NCBI GenBank assembly: GCA_026414745.1
Contig: JAOAIK010000017.1
Location: forward strand, 60,724 to 124,723
From: Roseococcus sp.
Lineage (GTDB): Bacteria; Pseudomonadota; Alphaproteobacteria; Acetobacterales; Acetobacteraceae
Length of the DNA: 64,000 nt
Direction of reading: 5' to 3'
The notes under the pieces were generated by a model, which searched no databases, was not told the origin of the DNA, and worked only from the letters and a program-made list of their open reading frames with translations. Each line of letters begins with the position of its first letter. Position 1 is the stretch's first letter. Positions 1 through 9,591 of this stretch are shown here, one piece after another. Both the position numbers and the translations under genes were made by a program.

Positions 1-377
1 CCGTCCAGCCCCACCAGCCGCGCGAAGGCCGGCGAGGAGGTGGCGGCGCAGCCCGTCGCCATGATCACCAGCCCCGCCGCCAGCGGGCCGGTGAGCCCCG
101 CGGCCGTCACCGCCGCCCAGGCGAGCAGCGGGCAGGCCAGCAGCAGCCACAGCAGCAGCAGCAGCACCATCAGGGGCCGGCGCAGGTAGGAGAGCACCTG
201 CACCGGGTCCACCCGCAGCAGCACCAGGGTCATCAGCACCACCACGGTGGGCGTCATCACGTCGCGCAGCAGGGCGGCGAGCGGGGGCACGGCCAGCCCC
301 ACGAAGATGCCGCCCGCCAGCAGCGCCGCGCCATGGCGGGCCGACCATTCGAGGGCGAGGCGGAGCGGAAGGAGCAA
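1..377 (-). CDS. Partial BASS-like membrane transporter (N-terminal part)
   Basis: The gene runs off the left window edge, so only about 125 N-terminal codons are visible. They encode a very hydrophobic protein with about four membrane segments, including a leucine-rich stretch around codons 65-85 and a Gly/Ala segment with ATSSPAFARL near the edge. This pattern resembles the bile acid:sodium symporter (BASS) fold, which carries organic anions or similar solutes across the inner membrane. No ATG or GTG lies upstream in frame; the TTG at 377 is the only plausible start and it lacks a clear ribosome binding site. It is divergent from the helicase gene with about 50 bases between them. The family call is an inference from hydrophobicity and short motifs, and another multispanning permease is possible. 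Confidence 0.45.
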   Translation of the reverse strand, partial: MLLPLRLALEWSARHGAALLAGGIFVGLAVPPLAALLRDVMTPTVVVLMTLVLLRVDPVQVLSYLRRPLMVLLLLLWLLLACPLLAWAAVTAAGLTGPLAAGLVIMATGCAATSSPAFARLVGLD

Positions 378-390
378 GGCGGCGCGCGTG

Positions 391-419
391 TGGTGGGGCT
401 GCCGGCGATGTTCTATAGG
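391..419 (+). promoter_or_regulatory. Weak candidate promoter for the helicase gene
   Basis: TATAGG at 414-419 resembles a -10 box. A -35 match (TGGTGG, 391-396, 17-base spacing) is poor. The predicted transcript would begin at about 426, one base before the GTG at 427. The core CTATAG is a palindrome, so it could also serve the divergent gene. Confidence 0.2.
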
Positions 420-426
420 GCGGGGC

Positions 427-2622
427 GTGACGGCAACCCCCGCCCCCGACTATCTCGCCCGCCTGAACGCCGAGCAGCGCGCGGCGGTCGAGGCGCTCGA
501 CGGCCCGCTGCTGGTGCTCGCCGGCGCCGGCACGGGCAAGACGCGCGTGCTGACCACGCGCTTCGCGCACATCCTGATGACGGGCCGCGCCCAGCCGCAC
601 CAGGTGCTCGCCGTCACCTTCACCAACAAGGCGGCGCGGGAGATGCGCGAGCGCGTCTCCGCCATCCTCGGCCGCCCGGTGGAGGGGCTGTGGCTCGGCA
701 CCTTCCACGCGCTCGCCGCGCGCATGCTGCGCCGGCACGCGGAACTGGTGGGCCTCAAGCCCGACTTCACCATCCTCGACACCGACGACCAGGCCCGCCT
801 GCTCAAGCAGGTGATGGAGGCGGAAGGGGTGGACCTGAAGCGCTGGCCGGTGAACGGGCTCATGGCCGTCATCCAGCGCTGGAAGGATCGCGGCCTGCCG
901 CCCGGGCGGATCCCGGCCGCCGAGGGCAGCGACTACGCGAACCACCGGGCCGAGGCGCTCTACGCCGCCTACCAGGCGCGGCTCGCCGCGCTCAACGCCG
1001 CGGATTTCGGCGACCTGCTGCTGCACGTGACGGAGATCCTGCGCGGCGACGCCGAGGTGCTGGCGCGCTACCACCGCCTGTTCCGCTACATCCTGGTGGA
1101 CGAGTACCAGGACACGAACCTCGTGCAGTATCTCTGGCTCCGGCTGCTCGCGCAGGGGCACCGGAACATCTGCTGCGTGGGCGACGACGACCAGTCCATC
1201 TATTCCTGGCGCGGGGCGGAGATCGAGAACATCCTGCGCTTCGAGAAGGATTTCCCCGGCGCGCGCATCGTGCGGCTGGAGAGCAACTACCGCTCCACAC
1301 GCCCCATCCTCGCCGCCGCCTCGGGCCTGATCGCGCGCAACGAGGGGCGGCTGGGCAAGACGCTGCGCCCCGGGCGCGGCGATGCGGAGGGCGAGAAGAT
1401 CCGCGTCGTCTCGCTGTGGGACAGCGAGGAGGAGGCGCGCATGGTCGGCGCGCGCATCGAGGCGGCGCGGCGCGAAGGCCAGGACCTGGGCGAGGTCGCC
1501 ATCCTGGTGCGCGCGGGCTTCCAGACGCGCAGCTTCGAGGAGAGGCTGATCGCGCTCGGCATCCCCTACCGCGTCTTCGGCGGCGCGAAGTTCTACGAGC
1601 GCCAGGAAATCCGCGACGCGGTGGCCTATTTCCGCGCCATGACGAACCCGGCCGACGACCTCGCCTTCGAGCGCATCGTCAACGTGCCCAAGCGCGGGCT
1701 GGGCGAGACGGCGCTGGCCGCGATGCACCGCGCGGCGCGCGAGCAGGGCGTGCCGCTGCGCCTCGCCGCGCAGGGGCTGCTGCGGTCCGAGGCGCTGCGC
1801 CCGAAGCCGCGCGCCGCGCTGCGCGAGCTTCTGGAGGGGCTCGAGCGCTGGCGCGCCGGGCTCGACCGCGAGGGCCATGTGGTGGTGGCGCAGCAGGCGC
1901 TGGAGGAGAGCGGCTACACCGGGATGTGGAAGCAGGACCGCAGCCCCGAGGCGGCGGGCCGGCTGGACAACCTGAAGGAGCTGGTGCGCGCCATGGCCGA
2001 GTTCGGCAGCATGGCCGCCTTCCTCGAGCACATCGCGCTGGTGATGGAGAACGACGAGGCCGCCGAGGGCGCGCGCGTCTCGCTGATGACGCTGCACGCC
2101 GCCAAGGGGCTCGAGTTCGACATGGTGTTCCTGCCGGGCTGGGAGGAGGGGCTCTTTCCCTCGCAGCGCAGCCTCGACGAGGGCGGCGCGAAGAGCCTGG
2201 AGGAGGAACGGCGCCTCGCCTATGTCGGCATCACGCGCGCGCGGCGGCGCTGCATCATCAGCCATGCCGCGAACCGGCGCATCTACGGCAACTGGACCAG
2301 CACCATCCCCTCGCGCTTCCTCGACGAGCTGCCGCCCGAGGAGGTGATCCGCGAGGGCGAGGCGCCGGCGCCGCGCCTGCCCCACTCGGTGTTCGGCGCC
2401 GGGCCGCTCATGGCGTCGCGCCGCCCGCGCGTGATCGAGGCCGGCGCCTGGGAGGTGCCCGAGCGCCCGGCCCGCGCCGGGGCCCTCGCGGTGGGCCAGC
2501 GCGTCTTCCACCAGAAATTCGGCTATGGCCGCATCACCGCCGTCGAGGAGGACCGCCTCGACATCGAGTTCGAGAAGGCCGGGCCCAAGCGCGTGCTCGA
2601 CCGTTTCGTGGAGCCCGCCTGA
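427..2622 (+). CDS. uvrD: UvrD/PcrA-type DNA helicase
   Basis: Superfamily 1A 3'-5' DNA helicase of 731 residues, the usual length for UvrD/PcrA, which unwinds DNA during nucleotide excision and mismatch repair and clears protein-DNA blocks. Visible motifs are Walker A LAGAGTGKT (about residues 31-39), the DEYQD Walker B box (225-229), QSIYSWRG (about 256-263), TLHAAKGLEFD (about 553-563) and a late EERRLAYVGITRAR box. The C-terminus has the small Tudor-like fold seen in PcrA/UvrD (VGQRVFHQKFGYGRI). The GTG at 427 was chosen because homology to the family begins right after it; the longer open frame upstream has no helicase content. No Shine-Dalgarno sequence is evident. prmA follows after 10 bases, probably in the same transcript. 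Confidence 0.95.
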   Translation: MTATPAPDYLARLNAEQRAAVEALDGPLLVLAGAGTGKTRVLTTRFAHILMTGRAQPHQVLAVTFTNKAAREMRERVSAILGRPVEGLWLGTFHALAARMLRRHAELVGLKPDFTILDTDDQARLLKQVMEAEGVDLKRWPVNGLMAVIQRWKDRGLPPGRIPAAEGSDYANHRAEALYAAYQARLAALNAADFGDLLLHVTEILRGDAEVLARYHRLFRYILVDEYQDTNLVQYLWLRLLAQGHRNICCVGDDDQSIYSWRGAEIENILRFEKDFPGARIVRLESNYRSTRPILAAASGLIARNEGRLGKTLRPGRGDAEGEKIRVVSLWDSEEEARMVGARIEAARREGQDLGEVAILVRAGFQTRSFEERLIALGIPYRVFGGAKFYERQEIRDAVAYFRAMTNPADDLAFERIVNVPKRGLGETALAAMHRAAREQGVPLRLAAQGLLRSEALRPKPRAALRELLEGLERWRAGLDREGHVVVAQQALEESGYTGMWKQDRSPEAAGRLDNLKELVRAMAEFGSMAAFLEHIALVMENDEAAEGARVSLMTLHAAKGLEFDMVFLPGWEEGLFPSQRSLDEGGAKSLEEERRLAYVGITRARRRCIISHAANRRIYGNWTSTIPSRFLDELPPEEVIREGEAPAPRLPHSVFGAGPLMASRRPRVIEAGAWEVPERPARAGALAVGQRVFHQKFGYGRITAVEEDRLDIEFEKAGPKRVLDRFVEPA

Positions 2623-2632
2623 GGCAGCGCGC

Positions 2633-3550
2633 GTGAAGAAGCATCCCACCCCGCTCGAGACCCTGAGCCTCGCGGCCCTGCCCGAGGCCGCCGTGCCCGC
2701 CTACGAGGCGGCGCTGGGCAGCGTCAGCCTCGCCGTGGCGCTGTTCCGCGACGAGGCGACCGACACCTGGCGCGTCGAGGCGGTGCGCGAGGCCGGCGCC
2801 GACCCCGCCGCGCTGGCCGCCGCCCTGGCGCTGGCGGCGGGGCTCTCGGGGGTGGAGGCGGCGATCACCCGCACCCCCACCGAGGCCGATGGCTGGCTCG
2901 CGCGCAGCATCGAGGCCTTTCCCGAGCAGCCCATCGGCCGGCGCTTCCTGATCCGCCCCACCCATGCCGCGCGCCGGCCGGTGCATGGCCGGCATGTGCT
3001 GCTGCTCGATGCGGGTCTCGCCTTCGGCTCGGGCGAACACGCCTCCACCCGCGGCTGCCTCGCGGCGCTGGAGGGCATGCGGCTCTCGCCCCGCGCGCGG
3101 GTGCTCGATCTCGGCGCGGGCAGCGGAATCCTCGCCATGGCGGCGGCGAAGCTCGCGCATGTGAAGGTGCTGGCCACCGACATCGAGCCCTGGTCGGTGC
3201 GCATCGCCGCCGAGAATGCCGCGATGAACGGGCTGCGCGGGCGGGTGCGGGCCATCCTCGCCGATGGCTGGAGGCACCGCGCGGTGCGCGGCGGCGGGCC
3301 CTATGACCTCGTCTTCGCCAACATCCTGGCGCGGCCGCTCTGCGCCATGGCGCGCGACCTCGCCGACCGCCTGAAGCCGGGGGGCGCGGCGATCCTCGCG
3401 GGCCTGCTCGACCGCCAGGTGCGGATGGTGCTGGCCGCGCATCGCCGCCAGGGGCTTGTGCTGGAGCGGCGGCTGCTGATCGGCCCCTGGGCGACGCTGG
3501 TGCTGCGCCGGCGCGCGCGGGGGGGATCTCACTCCTCCGGCGGGCCGTAG
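2633..3550 (+). CDS. prmA: Ribosomal protein L11 methyltransferase
   Basis: SAM-dependent enzyme that methylates ribosomal protein L11, 305 residues. The PrmA hallmarks are present in order: AFGSGEH (about 130-136), the SAM-binding DLGAGSG loop (about 159-165), the acidic ATDIEPW end of strand 2, and the ANILA catalytic/substrate motif (about 229-233). The GTG at 2633 follows the helicase stop by 10 bases and places the N-terminus at the usual distance from the SAM fold. The last 22 bases overlap the convergent hyuB gene end, so the two mRNAs are antisense there. Alphaproteobacterial PrmA proteins are often shorter at the N-terminus than the E. coli enzyme, as here. Confidence 0.93.
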   Translation: MKKHPTPLETLSLAALPEAAVPAYEAALGSVSLAVALFRDEATDTWRVEAVREAGADPAALAAALALAAGLSGVEAAITRTPTEADGWLARSIEAFPEQPIGRRFLIRPTHAARRPVHGRHVLLLDAGLAFGSGEHASTRGCLAALEGMRLSPRARVLDLGAGSGILAMAAAKLAHVKVLATDIEPWSVRIAAENAAMNGLRGRVRAILADGWRHRAVRGGGPYDLVFANILARPLCAMARDLADRLKPGGAAILAGLLDRQVRMVLAAHRRQGLVLERRLLIGPWATLVLRRRARGGSHSSGGP

Positions 3551-5109
3551 CCGCCGCCGCCGCTGGTCATGATCCGCACCAGATCGCCCCGGCGCAGCCG
3601 CCGGTTCTCCTTGCCGCGCAGCTCCTCGACCGTGCCGTCGGGCCGGTGCAGCTCGATGCGGAAGGGCGCGCCCGGCTGCCCGCCGGCGAGGCCCCAGGGC
3701 GGCACCAGCCGGCGCTCGACCATGGTGGTCAGCGAGATGTCCTCGGCCAGCACGCGGTAGTCGCGTACCAACCCCTCGCCGCCACGCTGCCGCCCCGCGC
3801 CGCCCGAGCCGCGGCGCAGCGCCATGCGCTCGATCCGCACGGGGAACTCCGCCTCGATCACCTCGGCCGGGGTGTTGTTGGTGTTGGTCAGGTGCACGCG
3901 CGTGGCGGCGGCGCCGGGGCGGTCGCAGCGCGCACCCTCGCCGCCGCCATGCGGCTCGTAGAGGGTCTTCCACGCCCCGGTCGCATCGCGCCCGCCGAAG
4001 ATCAGCAGCCCGGAGGTGGTGGGCCCGCCGGCCGAAAGCCGCTCGGGGATGCTGGGGGCGAAGGCGCGGAAGATCGCGTCCACCACGCGCTGGGATGTCT
4101 CGTGGTTGCCGCCCACCAGCGGCTTCTCCGGTGGCGGGTCCAGCAGCGATCCCGGTGGAATGGCCAGACGCAGCGGGCGGTAGCAGCCGGCATTGGGCGG
4201 GATCTCGGGGCCCGCGATGGCCTTCATCGCGTAATAGACGGCCGCCGCGGCGACGGAAGGCGTGGTGTTGAGCGGCCCCGCCAGCGCCGCATCGGTGCCC
4301 GCGAAGTCGAACAGCGCCTCGCCGCCCTCCAGGGTGATGCGGACACGCACGCGCGCGGCGGCCCCGCCCGGCCCGTCATCGTCCAGCCAGTCCTCGCCCT
4401 CATGCACCCCCTGGGGCAGCCCGGCCAGCGCCTCGCGCATCGCCGCCTCGGAGCGGTCGTGCAGCGCGGCCATGGCGGCCTCCACCAGCGCCGCCCCGTG
4501 CTCGGCGCAGAGGGCGGCGAAACGCGCCTCGGCGGCGCGGGTGGCGGCCACCTGCGCCAGCATGTCGCCCTCGCGCTCGGCCGGGCCGCGGGTGTTGGCC
4601 AGCACCAGCGCGATCTTCTCCGCATCCGGCCCCTCGGCCGAGAAGAGCCGCAGCGGCGGGATGCGCAGCCCCTCCTGCAGCGCCTCGGTGGCGCTGGCGA
4701 GGTAGGAGCCGGGCCATGCCCCGCCGATATCGGCCCAATGGGCCAGGCTGACGGCGAAGGCGCGCAGCCTGCCCTCGGCGAAGAGCGGGCGGATCGCCTT
4801 CACATCCGGCAGGTGGTTGCCGCCGAGCTCGGGCAGGTTGGTGAACCACACATCGCCCGGGCGCAGCCTCTCCGCCGGCACGCGCGAGAGGAAGGCGCCC
4901 ACCGTGAAGGCCATCACGCCGAGATGCACGGGAATGTCGCGCCCCTGCGCCACCAGCCCGCCCGCGGCGTCGGTGAGGGCGGAGGAGAGATCCCCCGCCT
5001 CGCGCAGCAGGGGCGAGCGGGCGGCGCGCATCACCACATGGCTCATCTCCTCGGCGATGCCGGAGAGGGCGTGGCGCAGCACCTCGAGGCGGAAGGGATC
5101 GAGGCTCAC
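3529..5109 (-). CDS. hyuB: Hydantoinase/oxoprolinase subunit B family protein
   Basis: 526-residue HyuB-type protein, the partner of HyuA in ATP-dependent cleavage of cyclic amides (N-methylhydantoin, 5-oxoproline) or, in acetone carboxylase relatives, in substrate carboxylation. The protein shows the family N-terminus ([19 protein letters not shown]), the [12 protein letters not shown] segment near residue 100, and the conserved GGNHETSQR and [12 protein letters not shown] segments in the C-terminal half. The GTG start at 5109 overlaps the hyuA stop (GTGA), so the two are translationally coupled. It is the last gene of the ABC-hyuAB operon and converges on prmA with a 22-base overlap. Which cyclic amide is used cannot be read from the sequence. 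Confidence 0.88.
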   Translation of the reverse strand: MSLDPFRLEVLRHALSGIAEEMSHVVMRAARSPLLREAGDLSSALTDAAGGLVAQGRDIPVHLGVMAFTVGAFLSRVPAERLRPGDVWFTNLPELGGNHLPDVKAIRPLFAEGRLRAFAVSLAHWADIGGAWPGSYLASATEALQEGLRIPPLRLFSAEGPDAEKIALVLANTRGPAEREGDMLAQVAATRAAEARFAALCAEHGAALVEAAMAALHDRSEAAMREALAGLPQGVHEGEDWLDDDGPGGAAARVRVRITLEGGEALFDFAGTDAALAGPLNTTPSVAAAAVYYAMKAIAGPEIPPNAGCYRPLRLAIPPGSLLDPPPEKPLVGGNHETSQRVVDAIFRAFAPSIPERLSAGGPTTSGLLIFGGRDATGAWKTLYEPHGGGEGARCDRPGAAATRVHLTNTNNTPAEVIEAEFPVRIERMALRRGSGGAGRQRGGEGLVRDYRVLAEDISLTTMVERRLVPPWGLAGGQPGAPFRIELHRPDGTVEELRGKENRRLRRGDLVRIMTSGGGGYGPPEE

Positions 5110-7103
5110 GCGCCCGGCTCCAGCCGCAGATGGCCGTGCGCGTCGGGCGTCGCCGCCCAGCCGGGCGGGACCAGGATGGTGGACCACTCGTCCTCGATCA
5201 CGGCCGGGCCGGCGACGCGGTGCGGCGGGGCCAGCGCCGCGCGCGCGTAGCGCGGGGTGGGGGTGGGCGGGCCGGGGGCGAACCAGCAGGGATCCACGGC
5301 GAAGGGCTCGGGAGGGCCGAGGGCCGCGGCGGGCGGCGGGGGCGGGGGCGAGCGCGGCTGCCGGGCGGTGGCGCGCAGCCCCAGCACCTCCCAGGCCTCG
5401 CCGAGCGCGAAGCCGAAGACCGCGAGGTGGCGCGCGCGCAGGGCCGCCGCCAGGGCCGCGCCGTCGCAGCGCCCCGGCGGCAGGGGCGCCTCCAGCGCCT
5501 GGGACTGGCCGCGATAGCGCATCAGCGCCACCTCCTCGATGCGCGGCGCGGCGGAGCCGGGCGGCAGGGCGGCGGCGGCCTCGGCGGCCAGGGCGGCCCG
5601 GGCGGCGGCGAAGCCCTCCGCGTCGAAGCCGGCGGCGTCGAGCCGCAGGGTGCGCTGGCGGATCGCGCTGGTTTCCGCCGCCACGCAGCCCAGCGCCGAG
5701 AAGGCCGAGGAGGCGGCGGGCACGATCACCCGCGCGAGCCCGTAGGCGCGCGCGAGCCCCGCGGCATGCATCGGCCCCATCCCGCCATAGGCGAGCAGCG
5801 CGGCCCCGCGCCCGTCCACCCCGCGCTCCACCGTGACGCGGTTCAGCGCGCGCGCCATGGTCGCATCGGCCACGCGCAGCACGCCGAGCGCGGCCGCCAC
5901 CGGGTCCACGCCGAGCCGCGCCGCCAGCGGGGCGAGGGCCGCGCGCGCCGCCTCCGGGTCGAGCGCGATGCTGCCCCCGAGGCGCCGCCGCGGGTTGAGA
6001 TAGCCCAGCGCCGCATGCGCGTCGCAGACCGTGGGCTCGCGCCCGCCGCGGCCGTAGCAGGCGGGGCCAGGCTCCGCCCCCGCGCTCTGGGGCCCGATGG
6101 AGAGCCCGGCCGCGCCGAGCCGCACCAGCGAGCCGCCGCCCGCGCCGATGGAATCGATCGCCACCATGGGCTGGCGCAAGGGATGGTCGGCGAGCCGCGC
6201 ATCGGCCGTCACCTCGGGCCGGCCCTCCAGCACCAGCGCCACATCGGTGGTGGTGCCGCCCATGTCGAAGGTGAGCAGCGCGGGCTCGCCCAGGCTGCGC
6301 GCCACGGCCGCCGCCGCCGCCACCCCGGCCGCGGGCCCCGACAGCGCCATGACCAGCGGCCGGGCGGCCGCCTCCTCCGGCCGCGCGAGCCCGCCGGCCG
6401 AGTGCATGACGGAGAGCCGCGTGGCGGGCGGCAGCCCGGCCCGCAGCCCGGCGAGATAGTCGGCGGCGAGCGGCATCACCGCGGCGCTGAGCACGGTGGT
6501 CAGGGTGCGTTCGTATTCCCGCGCCTCGGGGTTGATGCGGTGCGACAGGGCGAGGTGCCGCGCCCGCCCCGCGAGCCGCGCCGCCACCGCCTGCTCATGC
6601 GCGGGGTTGGCGTAGGCGTGCAGCAGGCAGACGGCGATGGCCTCGGCGCCGGTGGCGAGCGCCGCCTCCGCCGCCGCCTCGGCCGCCCCCTCGGGCAGGG
6701 GCGCGAGCTCGGTCCCGTCATGCGCGAGGCGGCCGGGAAGGGCGATGCGCCGCTCGCGCGGGACGGGCGCGGGCGGCTTGGGCGGCACGGCGAGGCGGTA
6801 GAGATCGCGGCGGGACTGCCGGCCGATCTCCACGATGTCCTCGAAGCCCGCCGTGGCGATGAGCGCGACGGGCGCGAGCCGCCCCTCCACCAGCGCGTTG
6901 GTGATGCGCGTGGTGCCGTGCGCCAGCTCCTCCACCTCCTCCGGCGCGAGGCCGACGGCGGCGAGAGCGGCCATGATGCCCGCCACGGGATCGTCGGGGC
7001 GGGTGGGCGTCTTGGCCGTGCGCGGCGCCTCTCGCGGGTGCAGGGCCAGGACGTCGGTGAAGGTGCCGCCCATGTCCACCCCCACGCGCCAGCCCCCGCT
7101 CAC
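5106..7103 (-). CDS. hyuA: Hydantoinase/oxoprolinase subunit A family protein
   Basis: 665-residue ATP-binding subunit of the hydantoinase/5-oxoprolinase family, partner of HyuB. The actin-like nucleotide-binding fold is visible as VDMGGTFTD (about 9-17) and a second phosphate loop, FDMGGTTTDV (about 278-287), preceded by LSGPAAGV. The AIDSIGAGGGS and AEPGPACYGRGG segments are also typical. The GTG at 7103 overlaps the stop of the upstream ATPase gene (GTGA) and puts the first nucleotide motif ten residues from the start, as in homologues; upstream sequence in this frame is a shadow of the ATPase gene. Position directly after an importer suggests the imported molecule is its substrate (inference). 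Confidence 0.9.
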   Translation of the reverse strand: MSGGWRVGVDMGGTFTDVLALHPREAPRTAKTPTRPDDPVAGIMAALAAVGLAPEEVEELAHGTTRITNALVEGRLAPVALIATAGFEDIVEIGRQSRRDLYRLAVPPKPPAPVPRERRIALPGRLAHDGTELAPLPEGAAEAAAEAALATGAEAIAVCLLHAYANPAHEQAVAARLAGRARHLALSHRINPEAREYERTLTTVLSAAVMPLAADYLAGLRAGLPPATRLSVMHSAGGLARPEEAAARPLVMALSGPAAGVAAAAAVARSLGEPALLTFDMGGTTTDVALVLEGRPEVTADARLADHPLRQPMVAIDSIGAGGGSLVRLGAAGLSIGPQSAGAEPGPACYGRGGREPTVCDAHAALGYLNPRRRLGGSIALDPEAARAALAPLAARLGVDPVAAALGVLRVADATMARALNRVTVERGVDGRGAALLAYGGMGPMHAAGLARAYGLARVIVPAASSAFSALGCVAAETSAIRQRTLRLDAAGFDAEGFAAARAALAAEAAAALPPGSAAPRIEEVALMRYRGQSQALEAPLPPGRCDGAALAAALRARHLAVFGFALGEAWEVLGLRATARQPRSPPPPPPAAALGPPEPFAVDPCWFAPGPPTPTPRYARAALAPPHRVAGPAVIEDEWSTILVPPGWAATPDAHGHLRLEPGA

Positions 7104-8746
7104 GCCGTCGCCTCCTGCTCGTCCGGGGCGAAATGCGGGATGGCGGCCAGAAGTTCGCGCGCGTAGTCGCTCCTCGGCGCGGCGAAGATCGCCTGGGAGG
7201 GGCCCTCCTCCTCGATGCGGCCCAGCCGCAGCACGATGGTGCGCTCGCACATCATCCGCACCACGTTGAGGTCGTGGCTGACGAAGAGATAGGCCATGCC
7301 GTCCTGCCGCCGCAGATCGTCGAGCAGCTTCAGCACCACCGCCTGCACCGAGACGTCGAGGGCGGCGGTCGGCTCGTCGAGCACCAGAAGCCGCGGGCGG
7401 GTGGCGATGGCGCGCGCGATGCCGACGCGCGCCTTCTGCCCGCCGGAGAGCTGGTGCGGGAAACGGTCGAGCAGCTCGAGCGGCAGGCCGCAGCGCGCGG
7501 CGGCGGCCTCCACCCGCGCGCGCAGCGCCGGGCCCTCCCCGAGCCCCTCCAGCCGCCGCAGCGGATGGGCGATGGCCTGGAAGGCGGTGAAGCGCGGGTT
7601 GATGCTGTCGTTCGGGTCCTGGAAGACGATCTGGATGTCGCGCCGCTGCGGGGCGCGGTGGAAGCGCCGCGCGGGGATGGCGCCGATGTCCTCGCCCTCG
7701 AAGAGGATGCGCCCCGCGCTCGCGTCCAGCAGGCGGCAGATCATGCGCGAGAGGGTCGTCTTGCCCGAGCCGCTCTCGCCCACCAGGCCGAGGCTCTCGC
7801 CCGGGGCGAGGCGGAAGGAGACGCCGTCCACCGCCAGGACGCGGCCGAAGCTGCGGCAAAGCCCCTGGACCTCCAGCAGCGGCCCCTCGCCGCGCCGGGG
7901 CGCGGGGGGCGGCGCGGCCGGGGCCGGCGCCTCGCCCACCAGATCGGCCACTGTGGAATGGCGCGTGGGCGAGGCGGCGACCAGCCGGCGCGTGTAGGGG
8001 TGGCGCGGGGCGCGGAACAGCGCCGCCGTCGGCCCCTCCTCCACCACGCGGCCCTGCTCCATCACCGCCACCCGGCGGCAGTACTGCGCGGCGAGCCCGA
8101 GATCGTGGGTGATGAGCATCATCGCCATGCCGCGCTCGGCGATCAGCGCGGACAGCAGCTCCATCACCGTCTTCTGCGTGGTGACGTCGAGGCCGGTGGT
8201 CGGCTCGTCGGCGATGAGCAGGCGTGGCGCGCAGGCGATGGCCATGGCGATCATCACGCGCTGGCACATGCCGCCCGAAAGCTCGTGCGGGTAGGCGTCG
8301 AGCCGCGCCGCCGCGTCGCGGATGCGCACCGCCTCCAGCAGTTCGAGGGCGCGGGCGCGCGCGGCACGGCGGCCGAGGTCGCGGTGCGCGCGCAGCGCGT
8401 CGGCGATCTGGTCGCCCACGCGGCGGATCGGGTTGAGCGCGGCGCGCGGGTTCTGGAACACCATGGAGATGGCGGCGCCGCGCAGGTCGCGCAGCTCCTG
8501 CCTCCCGGCGCGGGTGATGTCGCGGCCCGCGAAGCGGATGCGGCCTTCCGCGATGCGCCCCGCGCGGTCGAGCAGATGGGTGATGGCGTAGGCGGTGACG
8601 GATTTGCCCGATCCGCTCTCTCCCACCACGCCGAGCGTCTCGCCCGCGGCGAGATGGAGCGAGACGCCGCGCACCGCATGCACCTCGCCGCCGCGCGTGG
8701 CGAAGCGCACATGCAGGTTCTCGACGGAGAGAAGAGGCTCGCTCAC
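7100..8746 (-). CDS. Peptide-type ABC transporter, fused double ATPase
   Basis: 548-residue protein with two complete ABC ATPase domains in one chain, the DppD and DppF equivalents fused, as in YejF/GsiA-like systems. Domain 1 has Walker A GESGSGKS (42-49), signature LSGGMCQRV and Walker B LLIADEPTTGLD; domain 2 repeats these with GESGSGKTT (about 318), LSGGQKARV and LLVLDEPTAALD. Both carry the C-terminal extension typical of oligopeptide/nickel importers. It powers import through the two permeases encoded just upstream and acts on the cytoplasmic face of the membrane. The GTG start at 8746 overlaps the preceding permease stop by four bases. Both ATP sites look catalytically intact. Confidence 0.93.
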   Translation of the reverse strand: MSEPLLSVENLHVRFATRGGEVHAVRGVSLHLAAGETLGVVGESGSGKSVTAYAITHLLDRAGRIAEGRIRFAGRDITRAGRQELRDLRGAAISMVFQNPRAALNPIRRVGDQIADALRAHRDLGRRAARARALELLEAVRIRDAAARLDAYPHELSGGMCQRVMIAMAIACAPRLLIADEPTTGLDVTTQKTVMELLSALIAERGMAMMLITHDLGLAAQYCRRVAVMEQGRVVEEGPTAALFRAPRHPYTRRLVAASPTRHSTVADLVGEAPAPAAPPPAPRRGEGPLLEVQGLCRSFGRVLAVDGVSFRLAPGESLGLVGESGSGKTTLSRMICRLLDASAGRILFEGEDIGAIPARRFHRAPQRRDIQIVFQDPNDSINPRFTAFQAIAHPLRRLEGLGEGPALRARVEAAAARCGLPLELLDRFPHQLSGGQKARVGIARAIATRPRLLVLDEPTAALDVSVQAVVLKLLDDLRRQDGMAYLFVSHDLNVVRMMCERTIVLRLGRIEEEGPSQAIFAAPRSDYARELLAAIPHFAPDEQEATA

Positions 8747-9591
8747 GTGCGCATGCGCGGGTCGAGGATGTCGCGCAGCCCGTCGCCCAGCAGGTTGAAG
8801 CAGAGCACCGAGAGCATGAGCGCGAGGCCGGGGAAGGCCACCAGCCACCAGTGGCCGGCGGTGATGAAGCGCGCGCCCTCGGCCACCATGATGCCCCATT
8901 CGGGCGTGGGCGGGGTGATGCCCAGGCCGATGAAGGACAGCCCCGCCGCGTTGAGGATGGCCCAGCCGAGGTTCAGCGAGATCTGCACCGCCATGGCGGG
9001 CAGCACGTTGGGCAGCAGGAAGCGCAGCACGAGGGAGAGATGCGGCTCGCCCGAGGCGCGCGCGGCCTCCACCCAGCCCAGGTTGCGCCGCACGTTCACC
9101 TCCGCGCGGGCGAAGCGGATGTAGAAGGGCAGGTTGATGAAGGCGGTGGCGATGACGATGTTCTGCACATGGTTGCCGAGGGCGGCGACCAGCGCCATCG
9201 CCAGCACGAAGAGCGGGAAGGCCATCAGCACGTCCACGACGCGGCCCACGACCCGGTCCGTCATGCCGCCCAGATAGCCGCAGACCGCCCCGACCACCGC
9301 GCCCACGAGGAAGGAGAGCGAGACGGCGGCGAAGGCGATGGCCAGATCCATGCGCGCGGCGTGGATGAGCCGGCTCAGGATGTCGCGGCCGAGCTGGTCG
9401 GTGCCGGCCCAATGCGCGGCCGAGGGCGGGCGCAGCGCGTTCGCCACGTTGGAGGCGACGGGATCGTAAGGCGCCAGCCAGTCCGCGAAGACCGCGACGA
9501 GCAGGAGCGCCAGCGCCCCTGCCGCCGCCAGCGCGGTGACCGGGTTGCCGCGCAGCACGAAGGCGGCATGGCGCAGGGTGGAGGCGCTCAT
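8743..9591 (-). CDS. Peptide-type ABC transporter permease (DppC family)
   Basis: 282-residue inner membrane permease of the DppC/OppC family. The N-terminal OppC-type segment (residues about 10-45) precedes a six-helix core. The EAA loop that contacts the ATPase reads EAARASGEPHLSLVLRFLLP (about residues 181-200), and GTDQLGRDILSRL near residue 65 is the family periplasmic motif. It pairs with the DppB-type permease encoded immediately upstream (ATGA overlap) and with the fused ATPase downstream (GTGA overlap). Substrate is unknown; genomic linkage to hyuAB argues for a small amide or hydantoin-like compound rather than a peptide. Confidence 0.92.
   Translation of the reverse strand: MSASTLRHAAFVLRGNPVTALAAAGALALLLVAVFADWLAPYDPVASNVANALRPPSAAHWAGTDQLGRDILSRLIHAARMDLAIAFAAVSLSFLVGAVVGAVCGYLGGMTDRVVGRVVDVLMAFPLFVLAMALVAALGNHVQNIVIATAFINLPFYIRFARAEVNVRRNLGWVEAARASGEPHLSLVLRFLLPNVLPAMAVQISLNLGWAILNAAGLSFIGLGITPPTPEWGIMVAEGARFITAGHWWLVAFPGLALMLSVLCFNLLGDGLRDILDPRMRT

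Noticed and set aside
333..2636. Long plus-strand open frame overlapping the helicase in another frame
   Set aside because: Its translation is Arg/Ala/Gly/Pro-rich without any domain; the helicase frame has all family motifs. It is a GC-driven shadow.
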